Assembly: GCA_964058845.1 (NCBI GenBank)
Contig: CAXKVR010000057.1
Coordinates: 1-36,494 of the forward strand
Direction: 5' to 3'
DNA length: 36,494 nucleotides
Source of the DNA: Carex sylvatica
Taxonomy: Eukaryota > Streptophyta > Magnoliopsida > Poales > Cyperaceae
Shown: in pieces, positions 10,941 through 20,603 of the stretch
Position numbering within the stretch: the first letter of the stretch is position 1
How the letters are laid out: each line of letters starts with the position of its first letter
Translations under genes and position numbers: made by a program
Notes under the pieces: generated by a model
What the model was told of the DNA's origin: nothing
Database searches by the model: none
Seen by the model: only the letters and a program-made list of their open reading frames with translations

Positions 10941-11260
10941 TTAATACCATTCATTTCTTAAAAATGAAATGCGTATTTTCAAGTGAAAACATTTGCTACA
11001 AAGACCAGTAGCATAGCGATCACTGAGACACTGACACTCGTCGTGAACTCCGCAAAAACCCCTTGAAAATATCGGAGCAATATCTGATCTTCCGAGAGAT
11101 TGCAGTTTTGAGAGTCGTAGCACCGGCCGTCCACTGTTCCGTTCCGCCAACTCCACCCCTCGTCTGTCCGGTCCATTCCTCGTCTGTCTGATTCATCTTG
11201 TTTCGTCGTATTGAGCAGATGACTTAGTTCAAAAGTTTCGTCTCTCGTCGTCTCACTCAT
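10941..11260 (-). other. GC-richer island with a weak A20-zinc-finger-like peptide
   Basis: This block is clearly richer in GC than the sequence around it. On the minus strand one frame reads CQCLSDRYATGLCSKC, which resembles the second half of an A20 zinc finger (ATMNLCSKC in stress-associated proteins) with a C-x11-C-x2-C spacing. The first Cys pair is spaced x5 rather than the usual x2-4, and no AN1 domain or gene structure is visible. It could be a relic of a stress-associated protein gene or chance. Confidence 0.25.
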
Positions 11261-11451
11261 CTGTCTCGACTTTTTGAATTCGACTAAGAGTATTGTGAAT
11301 TCGTCTCATCCTACAGTATGTATTACTATATGTGAATAAGGTATGCGCTTTTATGATTGATCTTGATGATGAGAATACAAAGAGTTGTTTCATTTCTCTT
11401 TTCTTTCTTTTTTTTCTTTTTCTTTTCCTTCTTCTATCTTCTCTGTGACGG

Positions 11452-11590
11452 GCGACTGTCATGATCCGGTTTGATTCAGTATCTTCTCGGCTCAGTGGTG
11501 ACTGTCTGATTCGGTTTGATTCAGTGCCCTCTTCTTTCTCCTTTTTGAGTGGTGACTATCCCGATCAATTTGATTCAGTGCCTCTCGGCT
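11452..11590 (+). repeat. Three diverged short direct repeats (TTTGATTCAGT units)
   Basis: TTGATTCAGT recurs at 11471, 11516 and 11570, each copy preceded by GACTGTC- or GACTATC-like and GATYCGGT-like sequence. Spacing is 45 and 54 bp. An open frame passes through but shows no known domain. Confidence 0.55.
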
Positions 11591-12705
11591 GTGCATTCCT
11601 CTGGACATTGTCGATTTTGAAAAGAAGAAGACGTTTCGTCCTTAAGGAAGGATGCGATGCAGCATGGTCCGTCAATCATGCAACTCAAAAAAAATACTGC
11701 TGTGTCTATATTCACAAAGAAGAAAATCAGAAGGTCCACCTACTTATTAATTGGATACAAATATATTAATTCACATTCTCTGACTTCACATATCTGTTAT
11801 TTCAAGACATAATAAATTAGATAATTTTACAAGTAGTTCAATGTATATGTTTTATTTAAATAAAATATATATATATAATAGCTACCTTATAAATAGACTA
11901 TTACCTACGGATTTTCAATTTTAAAAAAAAATACGTATTTTCTTATTTAAATATACAACTTTAAAAAGAAAACAAAAATAGTAAAGGAAATTTCAGCATC
12001 AAATACGTAACCGAATATAGGCGCTGAATTCTTCGTCTTCGTCTGATGTACATCAAATTTCAAAATTTTCTTTCAGTAAAAATTGCACGGTTAAAATTAT
12101 TGTGTCAGCATCAAGTGCATAATTTTAACATTCTAATTCTTAATTAGAAGTAAGCTAATTTTTTTTAATAATTAGTTATAATTAATATGAGATTAGTTAT
12201 ATGAGAGGTAAATAAAAAAAAAGCTGCAAGAGTGAGAAACAAATTAGAGAAATTGAAGTCTTTTTAGATAAATAAGAAACTGTACAAATTACAAAGGATA
12301 TATAAAAAATTACTCTTAGTATAATTGTTACATATCAGACTATTTTAGCTAAAAGGATAATCTATTTCTAGTTTTTCTAGTCAAATTCCTACTTGTAAAT
12401 GCATGCCACACAAGTATATGTCTAATTAATTAACAGGGTATATGTTTCATAAGTAGAGAAAGTGTTCATTTGATGTCACTAACCGGCTAATTAAAAGATC
12501 AAATATTTCTCGTGCTACATTTTTTTTCTTATTTTTTTAGTAAATGTTAAAAACATGAACTTTCTAAGTTTAAAATGAGTTTACTAGAAAAAAAAAAAAA
12601 AACTCAATTTGTGAGTTTTTGAAATTTAGAAAGATAAATATGATATTAAGAATTTAGAATGAAAAATAGAAATTTTTCAGATTATACAAAAAATTCCCCT
12701 TAAAT
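11591..12705. other. AT-rich spacer
   Basis: Nothing beyond homopolymer and AT-rich tracts is supported on either strand. Confidence 0.5.
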
Positions 12706-12710
12706 AATAT

Positions 12711-13973
12711 TGTCACGCCCCGGCGGCTGGACCGGACACGCAACAAAACAGAACGGCACCCTCGCATCCATCTGCCGTCCTGTTAACCTACGTCGCAACA
12801 GAAAGAAAACATAAATAATACGAGATCAGCAACAAAGCCGAGTAATAAGTTATTTAACGACGCAACTTCTCTATAATTGACTTAATAACAGTAAACAACC
12901 ATTTCAATACGACTGGATTAATCCACACAATTAAATATCAAATTACGTATGCATATTTAACCGGCAATATCAGTTGGGTCTAGGTTTTCAATAACAACAG
13001 TTTCATTCTAGTTGGAATTCTTGAAAACAAGCGATTCCCAGTATTCCAGTCTATTAAAAAAGTTTAGTTTCTAGACCCCATATTCCAGTTAAATACACTA
13101 TCATAATCCGATTATCCAATTCAGTATCAAATAAATCATACAAATAGAAAACACGAATTATAGAGAAGTCTAGTTACCTGATAGCGATCATTTCAGAAAT
13201 CCAATTCGAGTTGCAATGGTTGCTCAAAATCAACGCGACGTAATCAGAATTCCAATCGAACGAACGATCAAAGTATAATCAAGAGTCCAGCTAGTATAAC
13301 ATCAGTGTCATATGACACTAACTTCAAAATCAATTAAATAAACTTCAAACGATTAATTCAAACCGTTCAAACCGATTTACTTTATGAGTGATGCGTTTAC
13401 ATATAATTTTTTTTTTTTATATATTTTTGAGTTATTTTAGTATCAAATCAAGCGGTAAAAATATTGGAAAATGAATGTATTAAAATTAGCTTAAAAACTC
13501 ACACATTTGACCGCTTGACTTGATACTAAATAAATTCAAAAAATTATAAATTTTGATGTAAACGCACAACTAATAAAGTAGATCAGTTTAAATAATTTGG
13601 ATTCACCGTTTGAAGTCGATTTGATAAGTTTTAAAGTTAGTGTTATATAGATTAAAATAATATTGATGTTATATTAGGCATGCTCTATAATCAATATCAA
13701 AATATTTTTTTACATAATTAACTCTCGTTTCTTTTGATTTTTCTCACTTTTCTTTTCAATTGGTTTCAGTTTGTTTATTTCTTCTTTACCCGAGTCGGTA
13801 ACAAGATGAGAGAAATAAAAGGAGTCAAGGTGATCAGTGCATGGGGACCACGTGGCAAGTCAGCCACGATGGTTTTCATTTTTGTTTTTAATTTTGCAAT
13901 TGAAACCTTATAATTTTCTAATATTATAAATTAGTTCAAAATAATTAAAAGAGTATATATACCGGGTGTTACA
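12711..13973. mobile_element. Solo LTR (1263 bp) with 5-bp target duplication
   Basis: The segment starts TGTCACGCCCCGG and ends ACCGGGTGTTACA, so it has TG...CA termini with matching inverted ends. Perfect AATAT 5-mers flank it at 12706-12710 and 13974-13978. No gag-pol sequence or second LTR is present, so this looks like a solo LTR left by recombination between two LTRs. Its base composition at the left end is much more GC-rich than the neighbourhood. Gypsy or Copia origin cannot be decided. Confidence 0.8.
13293..13676. mobile_element. Foldback element nested inside the solo LTR
   Basis: Arms starting TATAACATCA at the left and ending TGATGTTATA at the right are inverted copies. Further inverted matches follow: CACTAACTT with AAGTTAGTG-like sequence, ACTTCAAACG with CGTTTGAAGT, and TGCGTTTACAT with ATGTAAACGCA. 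The centre holds TAGTATCAAATCAAGCGGT and its inverted counterpart. A TA target site is possible. It interrupts the LTR and is therefore younger than it, or belongs to the LTR family. Confidence 0.65.
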
Positions 13974-13978
13974 AATAT

Positions 13979-14700
13979 TGACTTTCTTTGGGATATGAAT
14001 AATTTATGAAAAAATTCAAATGTTTATATACAGAAAATTATCGAAAATTTAAAATATTTAACTCTTATTGCTCAAGCTTTAAACATATTGTACAGTTACA
14101 AATTACATGAAGCATTTTATCTCTCCCTTCCATAGTTCCATAGACCCATCAATACATGCATTTATTGTCTTTATGTAGAAAATCTCAGAGCTCAAATCTA
14201 ATCAATTGAAATATTTTTTTTAATACTTAAAATAAAAATCTAAGTTTATCTTTATCGTAAAAAAAGATAATTGCACTCATAATTTTAAGACATGCTAAAT
14301 TTGAAAACAAATATTTTTGTTCCAGCACCGCTAATTTTGGGAGGCGAGCATATGTTTCTCTCTGAAATATCTTTTTAATAAAGAAAAATATTTTGGTTCA
14401 TCCCTTCCTCAACATTACTAAAATTAGAATTAAGAAAAATTACATTAAACAGAGAACCACAATAAATTGACATCTCCCGTTTAAAAAAAATGGAGAGTAA
14501 AGCATCCAATCATTCAATCCTATCGTTAACCCCGTTCAGATCCAGTACAATACCCTGATCAACTACAATGACTTACGAGTCGTTAGTTATAATACGGAAC
14601 GAATCTTAAAGCAAATTCCAACATCTAAATAGGTACCGTATAACTTTTATCCTGGAAATATTGTACTGAATCCGATACTGAAGGGATCCCGAATAGAATT
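13979..14700. other. AT-rich spacer
   Basis: No gene or recognisable repeat was found between the solo LTR and the inverted repeat upstream of the first transporter gene. Confidence 0.5.
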
Positions 14701-14872
14701 CGCATCCTCTGAGATATCTAATATTTTGCCTGACTCTTTCGAAAATCTCAACCGTTGCAATACGTTCTACGCGAATCTCAAAGCTCAAGTAATACTGCCC
14801 CCCTACGTCACCCCGAATAGGCACCGGACACGTCGGTCATTTAAAAATATGAGATATCTCAGAGGATACGCA
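14701..14872. mobile_element. Short inverted-repeat element in the promoter region of the first MFS gene
   Basis: CCTCTGAGATATCTAATATTT at the left and its near-perfect complement at 14847-14869 face each other across about 120 bp. The arms are about 25 bp. It ends about 200 bp before the ATG at 15079, so it may lie within the promoter or leader. Target duplications are unclear. Confidence 0.55.
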
Positions 14873-15052
14873 CTCTCCGTAATAATCGTCAACCACCGTC
14901 AAAATCTGTTCCATCTAATAAATATTTGGCTGAATATAACAAAACAAACCCATAGCCATAAAATAAGACCTCTGCTCTGTATCTGCTCTGCCCGGTTGAA
15001 GCTATCCCCTTCTCCCCATCTCTATAGATCCTGATATACACACACTCACCGA

Positions 15053-15075
15053 AAGAGAGAGAGAGAGAGAGAGAG
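15053..15075 (+). repeat. GA microsatellite just before the start codon
   Basis: An uninterrupted GA-rich run ends 3 bp before the ATG at 15079 and would form the end of the 5' leader. (GA)n tracts are common in plant leaders. No function can be read from the sequence alone. Confidence 0.8.
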
Positions 15076-15078
15076 GAA

Positions 15079-16821
15079 ATGGCAGTCTCTGAAAGGCCAA
15101 TGGGTCTAGCTCTAGAAACCCTCCGGAGCAGGTGGTTCATGGCCTATGCTTCCTTCCTTATAATGTCGGCTGCTGGCGCCACCTACATCTTCGCCGTCTA
15201 CTCCAAAGACATCAAAACCACACTAGGTTACGATCAACAAACCCTCAACACAATCGGTTTTTTCAAAGACCTCGGTGCCAATGTCGGTATCCATGCCGGC
15301 CTTATTGCCGAGGTCACTCCTACGTGGGCCGTGCTCGCAATTGGCTCTGTCATGAATTTTGTTGGTTATTTTATGATATATTTGTCCCTCACTGGCAAGG
15401 TGGCCCGGCCCCATGTCTGGCAAATGTGCCTTTACATTGCCCTCGGTGCTAATTCGCAAGCATTTGCGAATACCGGTGCGTTGGTTACTTGTGTGAAGAA
15501 CTTCCCTGAGAGCCGTGGGGTAGTTCTCGGGCTGCTTAAGGGTTTTGTCGGTTTAAGTGGTGCCATATTCACTCAATTGTATCTCGCATTTTACGGTACC
15601 GATTCAAAAGCGCTTGTGTTGCTCATTGCGTGGCTCCCGGCTGCTATTTCGGTAGTTTTTCTCAGAACAATTCGGATCATCAAACCCGCTCGGTCTGACA
15701 ATGAGATGAAAACATTTTGTTCAATTTTGTATCTCTCACTAGCACTTGCTATATATCTCATGGTTGTCATTATTCTCCAAAAAAGGTTCACCTTTAACCA
15801 TGTCGAGTATGGCGTGAGTGCGGCCGTGGTGCTGTTTCTCCTCTTTTCTCCCCTTGCTGTTGTAATCAGAGAAGAAATCAAATCCTACAGAAAAAAATCC
15901 CAATTGCCCCAAAATAACCCACAATACCCAATGGTACCAATTTCAGGTACCAATCATACCACCACTGAATTAACCACGTCTGATAGTTCTTCAATTGAAA
16001 CAAAAGGTGGTTTATTACCAAAAATTGTTAAAACATTCAAAGCACCGAAACATGGTGAGGATTACACAATCCTACAAGCCTTGGTGAGCATCGACATGAT
16101 TATTCTCTTCATTGCAACCGTCTTTGGTGTAGGCGGCACGCTTACTGCCATTGACAATATGGGTCAGATCGGTGAATCACTCGGTTACCCGCAAATGAGC
16201 ACTGCTACATTAGTCTCTCTAATCAGCATATGGAACTATGCCGGTCGTGTCGCTGCCGGTTTCGGCTCAGAAATATTACTCTCAAAATACAAACTACCAC
16301 GCCCCACCCTCTTTGCGGTTATACTGTTAATTTCTTGTATCGGTCATTTATTAATTGCATACGGCGTGCCTGGTTGTCTCTATGTTGCCTCGGTGGTTAT
16401 CGGGTTCTGTTTCGGAGCCGCAATGCCGTTGATCCTTGGCATAATTTCTGAATTATTTGGGTTGAAGTACTACTCAACTCTGTACAATTTCGGTGGCATG
16501 GCAAGCCCGGTGGGATCGTACATTTTAAACGTGCGGGTTGCGGGCCGTTTGTATGATCAGGAAGCCAAAAGGCAGAACCTGAACCGGGCCGGGTCATCAG
16601 CAAAAGCGCTGACGTGCATTGGAGTGCAGTGTTACAAGAGCTCATTCTTGATTATTACGGCTGTGACGGTGGCCTCGGCACTGGTGATGCTGGTGCTGTC
16701 ATGGCGAACAAAGGAGTTCTATAGTGGGGATATATACGCCAAATTTAGAGATGGGTTGGAGTCTGAGAAGGTTGATTCTGCTGTGGAGGAGAAATTGGAT
16801 GAGAAATCTGAGATAAGGTGA
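15079..16821 (+). CDS. Nodulin-like / NFD4-type MFS transporter, intronless, 580 aa (copy A)
   Basis: This is a multi-pass membrane protein of the plant Nodulin-like family of the major facilitator superfamily; the substrate is unknown. The N-terminal Nodulin-like half (about 15-265) shows RWFMAYASFLIMSAAGATY, YDQQTLNTIGFFKDLGANVG, and NFPESRGVVLGLLKGFVGLS. A hydrophilic loop follows (about 265-325), then the C-terminal MFS half from HGEDYTILQAL with DNMGQIGESLGYP, ISIWNYAGR and LFGLKYYSTLYNFG. The ATG at 15079 has a good context (GGAAATGGC) and is the first of the frame. The gene has one exon, unlike its paralogue at 22788-24723. One odd point is FGAAMP at 445-450, where the paralogue and family have FGAQWP. 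I saw no frameshift. Confidence 0.93.
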   Translation: MAVSERPMGLALETLRSRWFMAYASFLIMSAAGATYIFAVYSKDIKTTLGYDQQTLNTIGFFKDLGANVGIHAGLIAEVTPTWAVLAIGSVMNFVGYFMIYLSLTGKVARPHVWQMCLYIALGANSQAFANTGALVTCVKNFPESRGVVLGLLKGFVGLSGAIFTQLYLAFYGTDSKALVLLIAWLPAAISVVFLRTIRIIKPARSDNEMKTFCSILYLSLALAIYLMVVIILQKRFTFNHVEYGVSAAVVLFLLFSPLAVVIREEIKSYRKKSQLPQNNPQYPMVPISGTNHTTTELTTSDSSSIETKGGLLPKIVKTFKAPKHGEDYTILQALVSIDMIILFIATVFGVGGTLTAIDNMGQIGESLGYPQMSTATLVSLISIWNYAGRVAAGFGSEILLSKYKLPRPTLFAVILLISCIGHLLIAYGVPGCLYVASVVIGFCFGAAMPLILGIISELFGLKYYSTLYNFGGMASPVGSYILNVRVAGRLYDQEAKRQNLNRAGSSAKALTCIGVQCYKSSFLIITAVTVASALVMLVLSWRTKEFYSGDIYAKFRDGLESEKVDSAVEEKLDEKSEIR

Positions 16822-18120
16822 GAATAATTGAGCTGAAGAGGCATGTTGTATTAGTTTTTTTTTTTTATTATTTTTTTCTTTTGTGTTGTTTTATTTTTTA
16901 CTGGTATATGGAGCCATGGAGGTATACAGTATACATTTTTATATGATCAAAGAGAATTGACTTCAATTGATTCTTCATTTTTTTATTTTTTTTTGAAAAG
17001 CAGGTAGTGACTACCAGGTGAATTGATTCTTCATTTTCATTTCTGTGGAAGTGTATAACTTTGAGGTTAATACTAATATATAAGGTGTACCTTTGCCAAT
17101 CTCCCAAAATAAGCTGATTGATGTATTTTATTCTTTCATTTATTTACATTCTTCATTTCTTAATATTGAATAATTTTGCTTTTATTCCGATATCGACATT
17201 AACTTCTACTTGTCATAAAAGAGTTTAAATGAAGTAAAATAAAATAATTTTTCCGATATATAATAATAATTAAAGTAAAATTAGAATACAAATATAATAT
17301 TAAATATAAAGAGTCTTCCTATATTGTGTTTTTGTTATAAATTTGTATAATATTTTTCACCATCATAATTGACCTTTCGTATTTTAAATATGTAATATTA
17401 ATTTAATAATAGATAAATTAAATACCCAATAATTAAAACTGTACGTATCCAGTATCCTTCCATAATCACTAAAATAAAAGAAGAACACCATGGAAAAATC
17501 CAATTAAAAAAAAGTTATTTGAGAAACACTGCCCATTTCATAGCGAAATGAATCTCAAATGATACTTTGGGTTGGGCCCCATCCGTTGTTGCTTTATGGT
17601 GTCGTTATCATATCACAATATCACATGCACCTAGTAACACAGACCCAATTGATTGGTGCAAACGACCCGTGACAACTGACAAAGTAGTAGTTATAATGTT
17701 TATTTATCTTCCTTATGCAAGGGAATATGTATCCGATTCGGATCGCGTCAACCGCGGAATGTTTCCCTCTTTGCTCTTTTATAAAGAAATATTATCATAA
17801 TATCTAAAAAAAAAATCCACAGGTATTGTTAGGTACTGCTGAACAGCTGAAGTTATCTTTTACAGTAATAACATGGGGCGGAGGCAAAATTTCCAAGTAA
17901 CAATGAAAAAAAAAAAACTAGATTACTAGATACAAGTAACAATGAAGAGGCGTGATTAATCAAGAGATAAAAATAGATGTTTTTTCTGCCTATTTTGAAA
18001 AGAAAAAAAAAAAGAGATGGAATTTTTAAATTACAAAGAATTAATACTTAACATAGACCTAACCTTAACGACACAAGTATTTTTCGGCAAACAACCTTAA
18101 TGGCAAAAGTATTTATCATA
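16822..18120. other. 3' region of copy A and AT-rich spacer
   Basis: A T-rich 3' untranslated region of uncertain length follows the TGA. AGGTGAATTGATTCTTCATT partly repeats earlier GACTTCAATTGATTCTTCATT near 16960. The rest is AT-rich with no gene or transposon that I can support. Confidence 0.5.
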
Positions 18121-18729
18121 CATAGAAGTAGTGTATTGACAATACCCTACCCGGGCCAACTGTACTCGGTCCATCCATGCCTGCTATTCGGGGTATCTGT
18201 GTCCGAGTCCGGGTATAGATCGGGTAAACGGGTACACGGGTACACGGGTAGAGTAGGATTATTTGATAAAATACTCGGGCATACCCACCACGAATTACGC
18301 TCGTGCCCGTCCGACCCGACCCGACCCGCTCCGCCGCCCGCCCGTATCCGTATCCGTATCCTATACCCGTAACTCATTTTTCAAAAAAATTCAAAATTTT
18401 TTGAAATTTAAATCCCGTCAGTTCAACCGGGCCCGGACACACCTGTCCCGTTAGGTTTTTTTTTTTTTTTTTTCAAATTTTATTCCCTCCAATATTTTCT
18501 TTAAATACCATCTCTTCCTCTCAAAAAATTCACACTCTCATTCTCTCAATCTCAATTCTCAAATTTTATTATTCTCAATTTTTTAATTTATTGTTTAAAA
18601 AAAATATAATTGGAAATTTAATTCATTCTACAAATCCACAAACGGAATTATGAAGGTATCGAAATTACGAAGTTCTGCACCTCTCGCAAGATTTTTTTTG
18701 CGAGATTTAAAGGTAACATTTATTTCATG

Positions 18730-19425
18730 TTAGATTAATTTATTTTTGTAGAGTACATTTAGTTTATGCTAGATTTATTGAATATTAAGTAATTAGATTA
18801 AGTAATTAGATTTGTTAGATTTATTTATGTTAGATTTGTTAGATTTTTTGAATATGTTAGATTTATTTAGTTTATGTTAGATTTGAATATGTGAAGTAAT
18901 TATATTTGTTTTGAATATGTTAGATTTTATTTTTCAAAATGTTAGATTTATTTTTAATAGATTAAAAAAATTAGTTAGTTTTTTTTTTTTGCATATGTGA
19001 AGTAATTATATTTGTTTTGAATTTGTTAGATTTTATTTTTCAAAATGTTAGATTTATTTTTAATATGTGAAAAAAATTTGTTAGTTTTATTTTTTTGAAT
19101 ATGTGAAGTAATTATATTTGTTTTGAATATGTTAGATTTATTTTTAATATGTGAAAAAAATTGGCTAGTTTTATTTTTTTTGAATATGTGAAGTAATTAT
19201 ATTTGTTTTGAATAGGTTAGATTTTATTTTTCAAAATGTTAGATTTATTTTTAATGATTAAAAAAATTGGTTAGTTTTATTTTTTTGAATATGTGAAGTA
19301 ATTATATTTGTTTTGAATAGGTTAGTTTTTTTTTTTCAAAATGTTAGATTTATTTTTAATATTTGAAAAAAATTGGTTAGTTTTATTTTTTTGAATATGT
19401 GAAGTAATTATATTTGTTTTGAACT
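18730..19425 (+). repeat. Minisatellite inside the hAT element (period ~106 bp)
   Basis: GTGAAGTAATTATATTTG recurs at 18891, 18997, 19103, 19188, 19293 and 19399, so spacing is 106, 106, 85, 105 and 106 bp. Each unit also has TTGTTTTGAATATGTTAGAT, ATTTTTCAAAATGTTAGATT and a GTTAGTTTTATTTTTTT tract. A simpler TTAGATTT-rich stretch (18730-18890) precedes the array. The array ends against the transposase remnant. Confidence 0.88.
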
Positions 19426-19715
19426 GCGACGTATTTTTCGTGTCCGTATCAACCGTCCCTTCCGAAAGTTGTTTTAGTTCGACGAACAGGATCCTCTCTG
19501 ATAAACGAAGTAAGTTAGGTGCACATGTTTTTGAGAGACTTGTGTGCTTGAAAGATTGGATTGCTGCTGAAGAGCACAGGCAACATGTGCCTCAACAACC
19601 ATCATCATTTGAACCCGACACTGAAGAAAGCAGTACCGAGGCGTAGCACGAGGATAATTCGGATTCAGACGGTGCCGAAGAGAGCGAACAATGGTATATG
19701 AATTCAAACTACTAG
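19419..19715 (+). pseudogene. hAT transposase C-terminal dimerisation domain remnant
   Basis: The frame encodes DVFFVSVSTVPSESCFSS, ILSDKRSKLG and ERLVCLKDWI, matching the conserved end of plant hAT transposases (the hATC dimerisation region, where the family has an IPVSTVASESAFS-like motif). It is followed by an acidic tail. A TAG at 19644-19646 interrupts the frame; reading past it, the acidic tail continues (HEDNSDSDGAEESEQWY) to a TAG at 19713-19715, suggesting a recent nonsense change. No BED finger and no RNase H-like core are upstream, where the minisatellite sits instead. It is a dead piece of the host transposon. Confidence 0.85.
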
Positions 19716-20603
19716 ATAGGTAGTGTCGGTATAAATTTCTAACCTCTTTTAATCTTTATGGTTATTTTTTAAATTATAAATTTCTAAACATTTCAATTAG
19801 TTTTTAAATTATTTATTTTAAAGAAGAATTATTAACAAAAAAAAATTAGAACTCCGCTTATATTATTTTACATAGCTGGTCCTAAGTCCGGAATTAAGGA
19901 GGAGGGTAACTTATATTTTTTAATCTATTATTTAAAAATAATTCATAATTATTTTTAAAGTAATTGATTTAAGAAATTTTTTATTTTTATTTTATTCTTT
20001 TAAAGTTTTGATTTAATTATATTTTTTATTTATATTTTATTTAACTTATTAAAAATAAATGAACGTTTAGAAAATAAATTATAAATATAAATAAATTATG
20101 AAACTATAAAATTAGAATGATAATTTGAAAATAAAATAAAATGACTCGTGTAAAGAAATAAATAAATACATTTGTATTTAGCCGAATAAATATACAAATT
20201 TTTGCATGAATAATTTTTATATATAAGTTACAAATTTTATTTATTTATATACATTATTTGATATTGAACTATTCTGATTTTAAAAATTAAATTATAAACA
20301 CATAATAATATTCGTACAGCACCGTAAAAAAAAAACACATAAAAAACAGAGAAAAAAAAAAACCGGACCAGACCGGCCCCTATCCGGATTATCCGGTCAC
20401 TTACCTGGACCGCCCTGCCCCTCAAGGGTACAACAGGCACGGGTATAAGACGAGCAGGGCACGGTTTTAAAAAAAAAATCCGTGATACCCGGCCCATGGT
20501 ACCTGTATACCCGTGATACCCGTACCCGACCCCTATCCGTGCCCGATCCAAGATATACCCGGTCCGCCCGGCCCCTACCCAAGAGCAACCCACTACATAG
20601 AAG

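Larger units (their letters stand above)
18129..20595 (+). mobile_element. hAT transposon derivative, 2467 bp, with perfect 8-bp target duplication
   Basis: CATAGAAG flanks the element on both sides (18121-18128 and 20596-20603). The termini TAGTGTATTG and, inverted, TAGTGGGTTG are short hAT-type inverted repeats. Both ends are GC-rich and full of CCCG/CGGG subterminal motifs (18147-18440 and 20360-20585), typical of transposase-binding regions in plant hATs. Inside lie a possible 5' leader, a minisatellite and the 3' end of a transposase gene. The zinc-finger and catalytic parts of the transposase are absent, so it cannot move by itself. Confidence 0.88.

Noticed and set aside
11461..11769. 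102-codon plus-strand frame
   Set aside because: It runs through three direct repeats and has no family match.
14606..15140. Short frames upstream of transporter copy A
   Set aside because: They overlap an inverted-repeat element, the GA microsatellite and the promoter, and show no domain.
18100..18454. Arg/Pro-rich open frames on both strands
   Set aside because: They come from the CCCG-rich subterminal region of the hAT element; translation of such repeats always looks Arg/Pro-rich.
18730..19425. CRISPR-like array
   Set aside because: Units are about 106 bp, AT-rich and wholly repeated without unique spacers, and they lie in a plant hAT transposon.
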